Shown here: positions 1-7,977 of the stretch, piece after piece | Position numbering within the stretch: the first letter of the stretch is position 1 | Layout: the number at the start of each line of letters is the position of its first letter | Assembly (NCBI GenBank): GCA_937931765.1 | Contig: CALHAO010000251.1 | Coordinates: forward strand, 1-17,564 | Origin: an uncultured Thiotrichaceae bacterium | Lineage (GTDB): Bacteria > Pseudomonadota > Gammaproteobacteria > Thiotrichales > Thiotrichaceae | Length of the DNA: 17,564 nt | Direction: 5' to 3' | Notes under the pieces: model-generated | Databases searched by the model: none | What the model was told of the DNA's origin: nothing | The model's input: only the letters and a program-made list of their open reading frames with translations | Position numbers and translations under genes: made by a program

Positions 1-1650
1 ACCACCAGATGACATAGCAACACGCACTTTTGTACTGGCCACTGCATCAAACCAAGCCCGATCCTTTCCGGAACCCAACACAGGTGTCGGGATAGACTTT
101 TGAGATAAAGTACCTGAATAACACGAATCAGCAACCACTAAAACATGCTTTGCATCCATTGCATCAATAAAGTTAGTCATCTGTTCATTAGAAATCCAAG
201 ACTTCTGATCACCCTTTTTAGCATCAGAAGGTAGCCAGAACCCTCTTCCTCCATTTAGCTGGCCATGCCCTGCATAGTAAATAACCAAATTATCTTTAGG
301 AGTCAGGCGCTTCCTCAAGCTTTCCATAGCTGCCAGCATTTTTCCCTTGGAGGCATTAGATAATACAATTGTTCTAAAACCATACTGACTTTTTAAAACA
401 GAAGCGACTGTTTGAGCATCATTGACTGCTGTTTTTAAGTTCGAGTTATCGGCATAATTATTATTTCCAATCACAACAGCGTAGTATTTACCAAAATTCA
501 CTCCACGTAGATTAGAGGTTTTTTTGGAATCCTCACCACCTGAACGCAAAGCAAGCGTAGAAACCTTCTTTTCCTGCTGCTTTATCTCTTTCTCTTTAGT
601 CTCAATCTTTTTTTCAATGGCAACAATTTGCTGTTTCTGCTCAGCCTTCGAAGCGGGTGCACGGGTAACAACTTTCTGACGAGACCGCAGCTCAGCTTGT
701 TTTTTGGCCAGATCAGCTTTTTGCTTATCCAACTGCCTTTTAAGCTGTACATTTTGAGCACGCAAAGTTGCATTTTGAGCATTATTGTTATTATTTTGAA
801 CAGGAACTCGAACTATCTTTTCAACCTGGACTATCTTTTGCTGAGTTCTTTGCGTCTGAGTTCGTAGCTGAGCTACCTCGCGATTCAATTGTTGGATCAC
901 TTTTTGTTGCTGGGGATCATTAACCAATACATTTTTAGTAACTATTTTCGGGGGAGCATTTTCTAATCTGGTTTTTTCAGCTTGCAATTGTTGAACATCA
1001 TTTTGTAACTTACGGGCATATTGTTGTGCAGCTTGTGCTTCCTGCTGACTTTGAGCCAACTGTCGCGTTTGTGCTGCCCTTTGATTCCGGACAGCTGCGG
1101 TCACAAATTCGACCTGCCTATCACCCAACCCTGATGCGTCACGGTATAAGTTTAATGCTTTTGGAGCACTTCTAGGAACCCCCAAGCCCCGCTCATACAA
1201 AGATCCCAAGCTCATTTTTGCCCGCGCATAACCCTGATTAGCCGCCTGTTGATACCAATTGGCTGCTTGTTGGTAGTTTGGTTGAGTACCAAGGCCTTTT
1301 TCATAAATTTCACCGACGTAGGATTGTGCTTTCGGGTCACCACCCTGAGCAAGAGGCAACCATATTTTCAAAGCCGTCTGATAGTTTGCCCTGTCATGAG
1401 AGACATATTCTCCTCCCCGTATACCACACGCCGACCCACTGGTTTTTATTACCCGCCTTGGAGCCAAGTATGATAATTTCGTTCCCAGCGTCCGGACACT
1501 ATTAGGCAACAAGCAATCAACAATATATAACTGATCGATATTGGCACCTTCAATAGTTGACAAATCAACTGTTTTCACATCGCCGCTACACCCAACAAAT
1601 AGTGTGGTTGCAACAACTAAACTTAGTGGTAATTTTTTAATAGACTTCAT
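1..1650 (-). CDS. Caspase-family (C14) lipoprotein with Sel1 repeats and coiled coil, 3' end beyond window
   Basis: The frame is open from ATG at 1650 to the window edge (550 codons, no stop), so the C-terminus is missing. Seen: a lysine-containing N-terminus and hydrophobic stretch ending TLFVGC, a plausible lipobox with Cys21; Ser22 at +2 would favour the outer membrane. Residues about 90-177 hold two Sel1-like repeats (Y/N..A..W...A..G...A, then LG.LYE.GLGV). Residues about 185-385 are Q/K/E-rich with heptad spacing, a likely coiled coil, including a run of five Asn. From about 407 a caspase p20 fold starts (KYYAVVIGNNNY), with His462 in YYAGHGQ and Cys510 in ADSCYSG, so the catalytic dyad is intact. 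Family knowledge: C14 proteases usually cut after Lys/Arg or Asp. An exported protein of this type would act in the periplasm or at the envelope. Its substrate is unknown, and a role in the adjacent T6SS is inferred from position only. An AAGGGGAG sequence lies about 11 nt before the ATG. Confidence 0.85.
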   Translation of the reverse strand, partial: MKSIKKLPLSLVVATTLFVGCSGDVKTVDLSTIEGANIDQLYIVDCLLPNSVRTLGTKLSYLAPRRVIKTSGSACGIRGGEYVSHDRANYQTALKIWLPLAQGGDPKAQSYVGEIYEKGLGTQPNYQQAANWYQQAANQGYARAKMSLGSLYERGLGVPRSAPKALNLYRDASGLGDRQVEFVTAAVRNQRAAQTRQLAQSQQEAQAAQQYARKLQNDVQQLQAEKTRLENAPPKIVTKNVLVNDPQQQKVIQQLNREVAQLRTQTQRTQQKIVQVEKIVRVPVQNNNNNAQNATLRAQNVQLKRQLDKQKADLAKKQAELRSRQKVVTRAPASKAEQKQQIVAIEKKIETKEKEIKQQEKKVSTLALRSGGEDSKKTSNLRGVNFGKYYAVVIGNNNYADNSNLKTAVNDAQTVASVLKSQYGFRTIVLSNASKGKMLAAMESLRKRLTPKDNLVIYYAGHGQLNGGRGFWLPSDAKKGDQKSWISNEQMTNFIDAMDAKHVLVVADSCYSGTLSQKSIPTPVLGSGKDRAWFDAVASTKVRVAMSSGG

Positions 1651-1695
1651 GATGGTATTTTCTCCCCTTAGGCGAAACATAATAAACTCTAGCTT

Positions 1696-1725
1696 CCTAT
1701 AAAGCTCAGAAAACCAGCATGTTAA
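1696..1725 (-). promoter_or_regulatory. Weak candidate sigma70 promoter before the caspase gene
   Basis: On the minus strand, TTAACA (1725-1720; 5 of 6 to the -35 consensus) is followed after 18 nt by TATAGG (1701-1696; 4 of 6 to the -10 consensus). It lies in the 127-nt gap between pppA and the caspase gene, the longest non-coding stretch in the window, and about 45-50 nt before the ATG. No convincing terminator is visible in this gap, so read-through from the T6SS operon is equally possible. AT-rich gaps often yield such matches by chance. Confidence 0.25.
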
Positions 1726-1777
1726 GTATAGGCAATTCAGTAATATTTATCCCGATTAAAAATGATTACCACAGCAG

Positions 1778-2524
1778 TTATTCTGATATAGGGGCATTGA
1801 TAACAACTGCGGTTACGTTGTCTCCGGCTCTTGTCTTAAGAACTAAAGAAATCAACTCGTTCACAGTCAGCTCAACCTCAGACTGTCTATCGAAAACCCC
1901 AGATATCTCCTCGTGGCTCAATTCACCCGTCAAACCATCTGAGCAAATTAAAAACCTATCTTCTTCTATAAACTCATACAGCTGCACATCAACACCCAAT
2001 GTGCTACTGGCACCAACAGCCTGTGTTAATTGCTGAGCTATTGAATAGCCATTCAACTCGTCTTCACTAAAACCCGCCCGTAAGAACTCATCTATACGAT
2101 TGTGATCTCTCGATAATAAATGTAACTTTCGATTACGGTACAGATAAATTCGGCTATCGCCTGACCAAAGACAAACAACATGCCCCTCATGCAAAAACAA
2201 TACACAAACTGTGCTACCGATCAAACCGCCTTTCGGCAAGTTATCTCGCATACGGATTAATTTCTGATTAACTGACCTTAATTCATTAACAATCCAGTCG
2301 ACATTAGAGGTCAAATCATCACTTCTGATAAATTTGCTGAGGCTGTCAATGATCAACTGACTGGCCACCTCTCCTTTTTCATGCCCTCCGGCACCATCTG
2401 CGACGACCCAAAGCTGCTCAGAACTCAAATCAAGAAAAGCATCTTCATTATGATCACGAACCTTTCCCTGATGACTTGATCCATGTGAGACTATAGCGTG
2501 TTGCTGCACAGATTTTTCGGGCAC
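1778..2524 (-). CDS. pppA: PP2C-family protein phosphatase of the T6SS (PppA/Stp1-like)
   Basis: A Mn/Mg-dependent serine/threonine phosphatase, 248 aa from the chosen GTG. All PP2C metal-site motifs are present: RDHNED (about residues 23-28), VADGAGGH (with Asp43), SGDSR, CSDGL (Asp196) and GDNVT (Asp235). There is no signal peptide or membrane segment, so it is cytoplasmic. In Pseudomonas, PppA removes the phosphate that the kinase PpkA puts on the FHA protein and so shuts off T6SS assembly; the same role is inferred here from the tagF neighbour and the upstream FHA gene. The frame is open to an ATG at 2620, but that start would overlap tagF by 86 nt and add 32 residues without PP2C similarity. 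GTG at 2524 has AAGGA 7 nt upstream, lying on the tagF stop codon, so I prefer it. Confidence 0.92.
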   Translation of the reverse strand: MPEKSVQQHAIVSHGSSHQGKVRDHNEDAFLDLSSEQLWVVADGAGGHEKGEVASQLIIDSLSKFIRSDDLTSNVDWIVNELRSVNQKLIRMRDNLPKGGLIGSTVCVLFLHEGHVVCLWSGDSRIYLYRNRKLHLLSRDHNRIDEFLRAGFSEDELNGYSIAQQLTQAVGASSTLGVDVQLYEFIEEDRFLICSDGLTGELSHEEISGVFDRQSEVELTVNELISLVLKTRAGDNVTAVVINAPISE

Positions 2525-2531
2525 AATATTA

Positions 2532-2536
2532 TCCTT
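2532..2536 (-). promoter_or_regulatory. Ribosome-binding site deciding the pppA start
   Basis: The minus strand reads AAGGA, overlapping the TAA stop of tagF (2537-2535) and 7 nt before the GTG at 2524. This supports stop-start translational coupling of tagF and pppA and argues against the long ATG start inside tagF. Confidence 0.7.
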
Positions 2537-3305
2537 ATTCAGAAACAAAATAGTCAGCCAGCCGACTATCCTTCCAACCCCATTGATCCCAGTTGCCATC
2601 AAGCAAAGCACTAACTCCACTCAAAGGTGGAAGACCCTGCCCCACGATCATTGATGGCAAAACTATATCTGATCCTGCCGTCCACCAGACAGAATAAGAC
2701 AGGCAGTATTTTTGCAAAACTGAATGTACTAATGAAGAATAAAGCTGTGGTTGATTTAAGTTACTGGCAGTCATTCTCCAGGCTGATTTTGGGTGCGCCT
2801 GAATAACACGTTGCACACTGGTGGAATCCTCCTGTGCAAAGCTCAGTTGCTTCGATTCTAATTTATTTACCTGAGCATCAAACACACCCAAAGAAAAATC
2901 ATCACTCAGGCAAGAAAGCACTAAGGACTCCGCATCCTGGAACCACTGCTCATTGTCAGAAATGGCTGAAAACGGATCAGCGTTATTAACTAAAGAACGG
3001 GCTAATACCATTGGGTAATAGCGCCCAACTTGATCAACACTGGGGATCATTACACCGATCCAACTTTCTTTACCGCATACTCCCGGAGAAAGAGCAAACC
3101 GATATGCTGGACAAGTCAGGTAAAATTGATCCCAATCAGTCTTGAGGTTTTTTTTAGTCACATCAATAACACTTTGTAACCAAATATCCCATGGCTCACG
3201 AAAACTACGAGGTAAACCCTTACCAACAAAATCACCTCGTACAGGAACCTTTCCAAAGTAGCCCTGATAGCTTTCAGAACCCGCTGCCTCTAAAGTACCG
3301 GACAT
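2535..3305 (-). CDS. tagF: T6SS-associated repressor TagF
   Basis: A 256-aa protein of the TagF/ImpM family. The diagnostic start is visible: GYFGKVPVRGDFVGKGLP (about residues 16-33), then PWDIWLQ, LTCPAYRFAL, and SWIGVMIPSVDQVGRYYP. In Pseudomonas and Agrobacterium, TagF blocks T6SS assembly after translation, by sequestering the FHA protein or acting separately from the phosphorylation pathway. Here it sits between tssM and the phosphatase, as in HSI-I type clusters. Its ATG lies inside the last codons of tssM (16-nt overlap, in a different frame), which suggests translational coupling. No membrane segment is visible, so it is cytoplasmic. The coding strand has a run of eight A (complement of T at 3148-3155) in a KKN segment. 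Length is ordinary for a stand-alone TagF; in some species TagF is fused to PppA, but here the two are separate. Confidence 0.93.
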   Translation of the reverse strand: MSGTLEAAGSESYQGYFGKVPVRGDFVGKGLPRSFREPWDIWLQSVIDVTKKNLKTDWDQFYLTCPAYRFALSPGVCGKESWIGVMIPSVDQVGRYYPMVLARSLVNNADPFSAISDNEQWFQDAESLVLSCLSDDFSLGVFDAQVNKLESKQLSFAQEDSTSVQRVIQAHPKSAWRMTASNLNQPQLYSSLVHSVLQKYCLSYSVWWTAGSDIVLPSMIVGQGLPPLSGVSALLDGNWDQWGWKDSRLADYFVSE

Positions 3306-6300
3306 TTGAATTTCCTCAGTTCGGTTTCGACGAATTTAAAATGGCTGGGAGTTGGTGAAAAAACCCGAAAAACTGTGCCGCTAAAATTTTTCAATGGTAA
3401 TTGATCATTTTCAATCAACTTAAAAATACCCCAGGCATCCCCTTGGTAAATGGCCGCCTCAAATTTATCAAGGGGTGGTTCTTTTAGCTCAATAATCGCT
3501 GTCACCAGTTCAGATGAGGGCCAGTTAAATATCCGCTTATTAATTTTTCCTACTTCAAACCGGCCACTACCTGCACCAATAGATAATTCTATCGCTGCAA
3601 TATTTGGATGCACACTAATTAACTGCAAACCATAAGTAATTTGGAAAGCTCCTGTTGAAAAAAACTTGTCCCTAATACGCTTTCCCGCTTCAAAGCTTTT
3701 ACGAACGTTAGACACCACAGTACTATCAAGTGTCACATCTTTTAAATATTGCTGCTCGAATGCATCAAGAATACCTCCGGACTGAAAGAACTTTGTGAAA
3801 TCGGCCAATGCGACAATTTTTTTTGTGTTTTTTTTTAGTGGGAAACGGCCAACTATTTTTGTATTACAAAAATCACCAACCTGCTCTTGCAAAGCTAATT
3901 GAAACAATTCAACCTCTTTATTTTTTAGCACACCAGTAACCATCTTCTCACTGGGTTCTACCAGACTTCTCACCATTTCCCCCAAAGAGCCAGGAAGCTT
4001 CTCAGCCTCTCCCCCAAGGCTATCCAGGACATTTTTCAGTTCATTATCTTTAACCTTCTCAAAGATATTATCCTGACTAAAATACTTATAAATCTCATCG
4101 AACAGTTGGCTAATTTTTTGGAACTCACTCTCCTCATCCCAATCCGAAAATCTTGAAAAATACCGTTCAACTTTTTTCGGAACAGGTAGCTCTATTTTTA
4201 CTGACTCATCTTCGCCTTCCTTCTCTTCCTCGCTGAACTGGGTTTCATTTTTAACTTCCTGTATCAACCGAAATAACAGATTCCCCCCATTAGCTGTCAA
4301 AGACAAATAAACTTGTTTGGCTTCTTCCCGGGAATTAATAGGTTGAGCTTCAATATCCTCCAGAAAAGCTGACCACCGTTGTACATACTCTTCCTGATAA
4401 TGATCAAAGATTAACTTATTTGCATTATCAACGTTACTTAAACTACGGTTATTACCGAGAACCCAGGCATCTTCGGATAAGCTTTTTGCTGCTCCAACTT
4501 GCCCAGGCAAATAAACATTTTCATAACCTTTTTTTGTAAAAATACCCGGAATACCATCAGACCAAGGCAAACTACTTTTACGGACAAAACTTTTACTGAT
4601 CTGATCCAAGTCATCTTTCTGTAAAACATCAAAGTTGTACTGACTAGCCTCTTCAACTATAGAATCTCTGTAGCTTACATAGGCTAGTTTTGAAGGATCA
4701 ATTTTTTCCAAAGCTATACGTGCATCAGTTACCAATTGTTTATCAAGCTTAATATACTTGTCAGGCTTTCTGACTAAGTTATTAAAATGACGATCAACAG
4801 CACGATCATAACCATCACCCGTTTCCGCATTATTATTCCAATCAATGCCTTTTACCGAAACAATTTTTCCCTCTGGAACCTCCCCGCCCAGAAACAGATA
4901 AGTCTTCAGTGCTCCAAAAATACTCTCCGGGTTCTCACCCATATTTTGGCGAATGTTCTCTTCCAACAGACTTTTGGCATAAGGACGGATGGTTTTTAAT
5001 AATAAATCCTCATACTTGCTGTCCATCTTACTCCCAAGCGCTGCCGCTTGACTCAAACCTAATCTGGACATCAAGGGTATATCCACTGGCTCGTCAACAT
5101 AACTGAAACTAAGTTGCCGGACATCTTCTAAAACCTTCAAATAAGGCTGCAAATTTTCGTTCTCATCAGGAAGTGCTGCAATACGTTCGTCAATACGCGC
5201 TACTTTTTCCTCATAGCCAGCAACATAGGCACTATTGTTAAAATAACTGATCAGTAACAGACTTGAGACACCTACAGCTAATAACACAGCTACTGCAGCT
5301 AATGCTGTTTGTAACCACTGTAATTTTCTTTTTAGCTTCAGGTTAGTTCCAGCTAAACCCGATTCAGTGAAAATAACATTTTGGAGTAAGTTGTTAATGA
5401 AAAAACTCTTCCCTTTATCAGAGAAGCGGCCTGTTTGCTGTGGCGAGACACCGTAGTTACTGGCCAAAGAAGACATAATGCGGTCAATAGGTGTGCCTTC
5501 CTGGGTCGCACTGGTGAAATAAATACCACGAAGCATTGCTGTCTCATTATAACGAGAGGCGTGATAAAGCTTATCCAGGAAGCCCGATAAAGTTTCTTGC
5601 AGGGAACTGAATTGTTGAGGAAACAAGTACAATGCCTGGCGGCGCTCTAAAGAACGCTCCTTCTCCAGCTTATCAACCAACTGCTGGTAAATTCTTTCTT
5701 CAAGCAGGCCAAATTCAGCATCAAATAAACCGACAGGGCTTTGTTCTCCTTCCTCCAAAGGAAAAGTCATTCCCCAGACCTGATTCCGGCCTTCGCTATC
5801 TATGTCATCATAAAATTCGGAAAATCCAGATAACAAATCACATTTAGTGAAAATCATATAAACCGGGAAACGAATACCTAAGTGCTCATGTAGCTCCTGA
5901 ACCCGCTTACGAATAGTTAAGGCGTATGCTTCCTGCTGTTCCGCACTTAGCTGAAGAATATCGGCAATACTAACCGCAATAATAATGCCGTTCACCGGCT
6001 GGTGCGCACGGTTCTTACGCAACAAATCTAAAAAACCCTGCCATGCAGCCTTGTCTACTGCTTCGTTACTGTCCTGTGTAGCAAATCGTCCAGCTGTATC
6101 CAGCAAAATAGCTTCATCAGTAAACCACCAATCACAATTTCGGGTTCCTCCCACGCCACGCACAGCATCCTTACCGTATTTTTCGGATAGTGGAAAATTT
6201 AGATCGGAGTTAGCCAATAAGGTCGTCTTACCTGCACCCGGCGGGCCAATGATGACAAACCAAGGCAATTGATACAGGTTTTGTTTGCCACCGTTCTTTT

Positions 6301-6646
6301 TCTGAATCGTGCCTAATGTCTGCAATGCATCTTGTAATTTATCAGACAATACCTGAACTTCTTCTTTTGAAGCATCCTCATCCGAAGAGGCACTGGCATT
6401 CGCCACCAGTGTATTGACCATTTGTTGGTTTTTCTTACGGCCTTTAAACCAGTACCAGGCATAGTAAAGAATATAACCGCCAGTAAGGCTGCCAATGGCA
6501 ATATAGCGACTTTGAATACTACCAAAAGGACGGAAATTACCAATCCTTAGCACATCACCCAAAAAGAAAATAATCAGGGAAATGGCAATAATACCAATCA
6601 GGGTCAAAAACCACTTCTGCTTAAAAATTCCAAACACTTTTTTCAT
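3290..6646 (-). CDS. tssM: T6SS membrane-complex protein TssM (IcmF/VasK)
   Basis: The 1118-aa inner-membrane core of the T6SS trans-envelope complex. Three membrane segments are visible: about residues 12-30, 47-67 and 445-468. Between the second and third lies a cytoplasmic NTPase-like domain with an intact Walker A, GPPGAGKTT (about 134-142), a DTAGRF motif (183-188) and TKCD (267-270). The rest, about residues 470-1118, is the large periplasmic part (IcmF-related and C-terminal beta domains) that contacts TssL and, where present, the outer-membrane lipoprotein TssJ. Length is in the usual 1100-1300 range. It starts 11 nt after tssL, with AGGA on the tssL stop codon about 9 nt before the ATG. 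It ends overlapping tagF by 16 nt. Near the 3' end are runs of nine and eight A on the coding strand (3828-3836 and 3817-3824) in a PLKKNTKKI segment. Confidence 0.97.
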   Translation of the reverse strand: MKKVFGIFKQKWFLTLIGIIAISLIIFFLGDVLRIGNFRPFGSIQSRYIAIGSLTGGYILYYAWYWFKGRKKNQQMVNTLVANASASSDEDASKEEVQVLSDKLQDALQTLGTIQKKNGGKQNLYQLPWFVIIGPPGAGKTTLLANSDLNFPLSEKYGKDAVRGVGGTRNCDWWFTDEAILLDTAGRFATQDSNEAVDKAAWQGFLDLLRKNRAHQPVNGIIIAVSIADILQLSAEQQEAYALTIRKRVQELHEHLGIRFPVYMIFTKCDLLSGFSEFYDDIDSEGRNQVWGMTFPLEEGEQSPVGLFDAEFGLLEERIYQQLVDKLEKERSLERRQALYLFPQQFSSLQETLSGFLDKLYHASRYNETAMLRGIYFTSATQEGTPIDRIMSSLASNYGVSPQQTGRFSDKGKSFFINNLLQNVIFTESGLAGTNLKLKRKLQWLQTALAAVAVLLAVGVSSLLLISYFNNSAYVAGYEEKVARIDERIAALPDENENLQPYLKVLEDVRQLSFSYVDEPVDIPLMSRLGLSQAAALGSKMDSKYEDLLLKTIRPYAKSLLEENIRQNMGENPESIFGALKTYLFLGGEVPEGKIVSVKGIDWNNNAETGDGYDRAVDRHFNNLVRKPDKYIKLDKQLVTDARIALEKIDPSKLAYVSYRDSIVEEASQYNFDVLQKDDLDQISKSFVRKSSLPWSDGIPGIFTKKGYENVYLPGQVGAAKSLSEDAWVLGNNRSLSNVDNANKLIFDHYQEEYVQRWSAFLEDIEAQPINSREEAKQVYLSLTANGGNLLFRLIQEVKNETQFSEEEKEGEDESVKIELPVPKKVERYFSRFSDWDEESEFQKISQLFDEIYKYFSQDNIFEKVKDNELKNVLDSLGGEAEKLPGSLGEMVRSLVEPSEKMVTGVLKNKEVELFQLALQEQVGDFCNTKIVGRFPLKKNTKKIVALADFTKFFQSGGILDAFEQQYLKDVTLDSTVVSNVRKSFEAGKRIRDKFFSTGAFQITYGLQLISVHPNIAAIELSIGAGSGRFEVGKINKRIFNWPSSELVTAIIELKEPPLDKFEAAIYQGDAWGIFKLIENDQLPLKNFSGTVFRVFSPTPSHFKFVETELRKFKCPVL

Positions 6647-6657
6647 ATTCGCCGTTC

Positions 6658-7962
6658 CTAGTCCAGAACAATATCGACCCGCCGATTTCTGGCGCGTGAT
6701 GCTTTGCTATCATTATTATCGATTGGATCACTGTCTGCTTTTCCATCCGTGCGCAATACAATTTCAGTTTGTTTCGCTAATATAATACTTTTTACAGTCT
6801 CTGCCCTTGCCTGGGATAATTCCCAGTTATTGGCAAAACGTACAGGGGTACGGATGGGTATATTATCGGTGTGCCCCAACACGAGGTAACGCGAATGATC
6901 AAACTCAGCGGAGGCCAGTGCATCAGCTATTTTCTGAACCAATACCACACGGTGATCCAATAAAGCATCACTACCAGATGCAAACAGCCCTTTATCACCT
7001 CTGATTTCTATCTTCCCATCACCATGAATTTTAACCAGGCCTTCTTCAATCTCTGGTGCCATCCACTGCCGTAAAAAAGCAGCCCTATCCAAAGAGGGTG
7101 GAGGTTCCACCGCCTTTGGCAGCACAACCTTCACATCCATATCCAGCGCTTGCACCCCGGCATACACCGGATTGGTTTTAGACCCCAGGGAGAACAATAA
7201 CCCCATAAACAACAGCAATACTAAACCGGCAGCAGCAGCAAAAAATACCCATGCTGGAATCATTCGCATCAAACCAGGCTTATTCACCTCCACGCCCTTC
7301 CAATGGGGTGAAAGCAGGCGCTCAGCACTACCCTTATTCTGCTTAATAAGATTGGCCAACCAACTACGAATTTGTGCTAGCTTCTCCTTGCCGTTATTGT
7401 CAAGCCGGTATCGACCTTGAAAACCTACAGCCAGACAAACATACATTAATTCAAGGAGGTGCAGGTGACGTGAAGGATTTTGGCCAAGCTCCTGAAGCAT
7501 CTCGAAAAACCGCTTCCCACCAGCGACTTCATTGTGGAAAATACTGAGCAAACTATGCTCCGCCCAACCACTTTGACGTCCCCAAGGAGTATTGAAAATG
7601 GCTTCATCAATAGTGGTGCACAAAGCATAACGGGCCTTACTTATCGTTTCCTGATCAATATCTGCCTGTGCAGCACTAGACTCAAAAGCTTTAATTTCCT
7701 GAATTAGCTGTTTTTTCAATTGATCCGGTGCTGGATGAGAAGGGCTGTTATACAGATTGGCAATCAGTGCTAAAATTGAGGATGCAGCATTATCCAAAGG
7801 ATTAAGTTTACTGAGCCTTCCTAATGGCACGGTGGTTCCAGCAGGGTCGCTGAACACAGCATCTTGTTGGCGGCGTAAGTCCTGCGCTCTTCCCCCGGGA
7901 ACAGGTCTGATTATGGTCCGGTCACCACCAGACGCAAAGAACGGGTCATCATTCTGATTCAT
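6658..7962 (-). CDS. tssL: T6SS protein TssL (DotU/IcmH) with C-terminal OmpA-like domain
   Basis: A 434-aa 'evolved' TssL. Residues 1-50 are a flexible leader with DDPFF (5-9) and DRTIIRPVPGGR (14-25). The DotU cytoplasmic domain runs about 53-215 (PLDNAASSILALI, CTTIDEAIFNTPWG). One membrane segment follows at about 234-261. The C-terminal OmpA/MotB-like peptidoglycan-binding domain (about 310-434) shows LVLGHTDNIPI, NNWELSQARA and ASRARNRRVDI. It anchors the TssM/TssL complex to the cell wall and contacts TssK in the cytoplasm. In Agrobacterium, an N-terminal Thr of TssL is phosphorylated by PpkA and bound by the FHA protein; Thr16 here sits in a similar context, which is an inference. It starts 15 nt after tssK, with GAGG about 7 nt before the ATG. 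Confidence 0.96.
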   Translation of the reverse strand: MNQNDDPFFASGGDRTIIRPVPGGRAQDLRRQQDAVFSDPAGTTVPLGRLSKLNPLDNAASSILALIANLYNSPSHPAPDQLKKQLIQEIKAFESSAAQADIDQETISKARYALCTTIDEAIFNTPWGRQSGWAEHSLLSIFHNEVAGGKRFFEMLQELGQNPSRHLHLLELMYVCLAVGFQGRYRLDNNGKEKLAQIRSWLANLIKQNKGSAERLLSPHWKGVEVNKPGLMRMIPAWVFFAAAAGLVLLLFMGLLFSLGSKTNPVYAGVQALDMDVKVVLPKAVEPPPSLDRAAFLRQWMAPEIEEGLVKIHGDGKIEIRGDKGLFASGSDALLDHRVVLVQKIADALASAEFDHSRYLVLGHTDNIPIRTPVRFANNWELSQARAETVKSIILAKQTEIVLRTDGKADSDPIDNNDSKASRARNRRVDIVLD

Positions 7963-7977
7963 TGATCATCCTCATTG

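Noticed and set aside
1..1650. The caspase/Sel1 lipoprotein as a replacement for TssJ
   Set aside because: Apart from the lipobox there is no TssJ-like feature; TssJ is a small transthyretin-like protein, whereas this one is over 550 residues with a protease domain.
1691..1706. Small inverted repeat AGCTT...AAGCT in the gap before the caspase gene, considered as a terminator
   Set aside because: The stem is only 5 bp, AT-rich, and not followed by a T-tract on the transcribed strand.
1719..2036. A 105-codon plus-strand open frame antisense to pppA
   Set aside because: It lies opposite a gene with all PP2C motifs, its product resembles no family I recognise, and no ribosome-binding site or promoter supports it.
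5985..6272. A 95-codon plus-strand open frame opposite the tssM NTPase domain
   Set aside because: It is a shadow of strongly conserved tssM coding sequence (Walker A and DTAG region) with no independent support.
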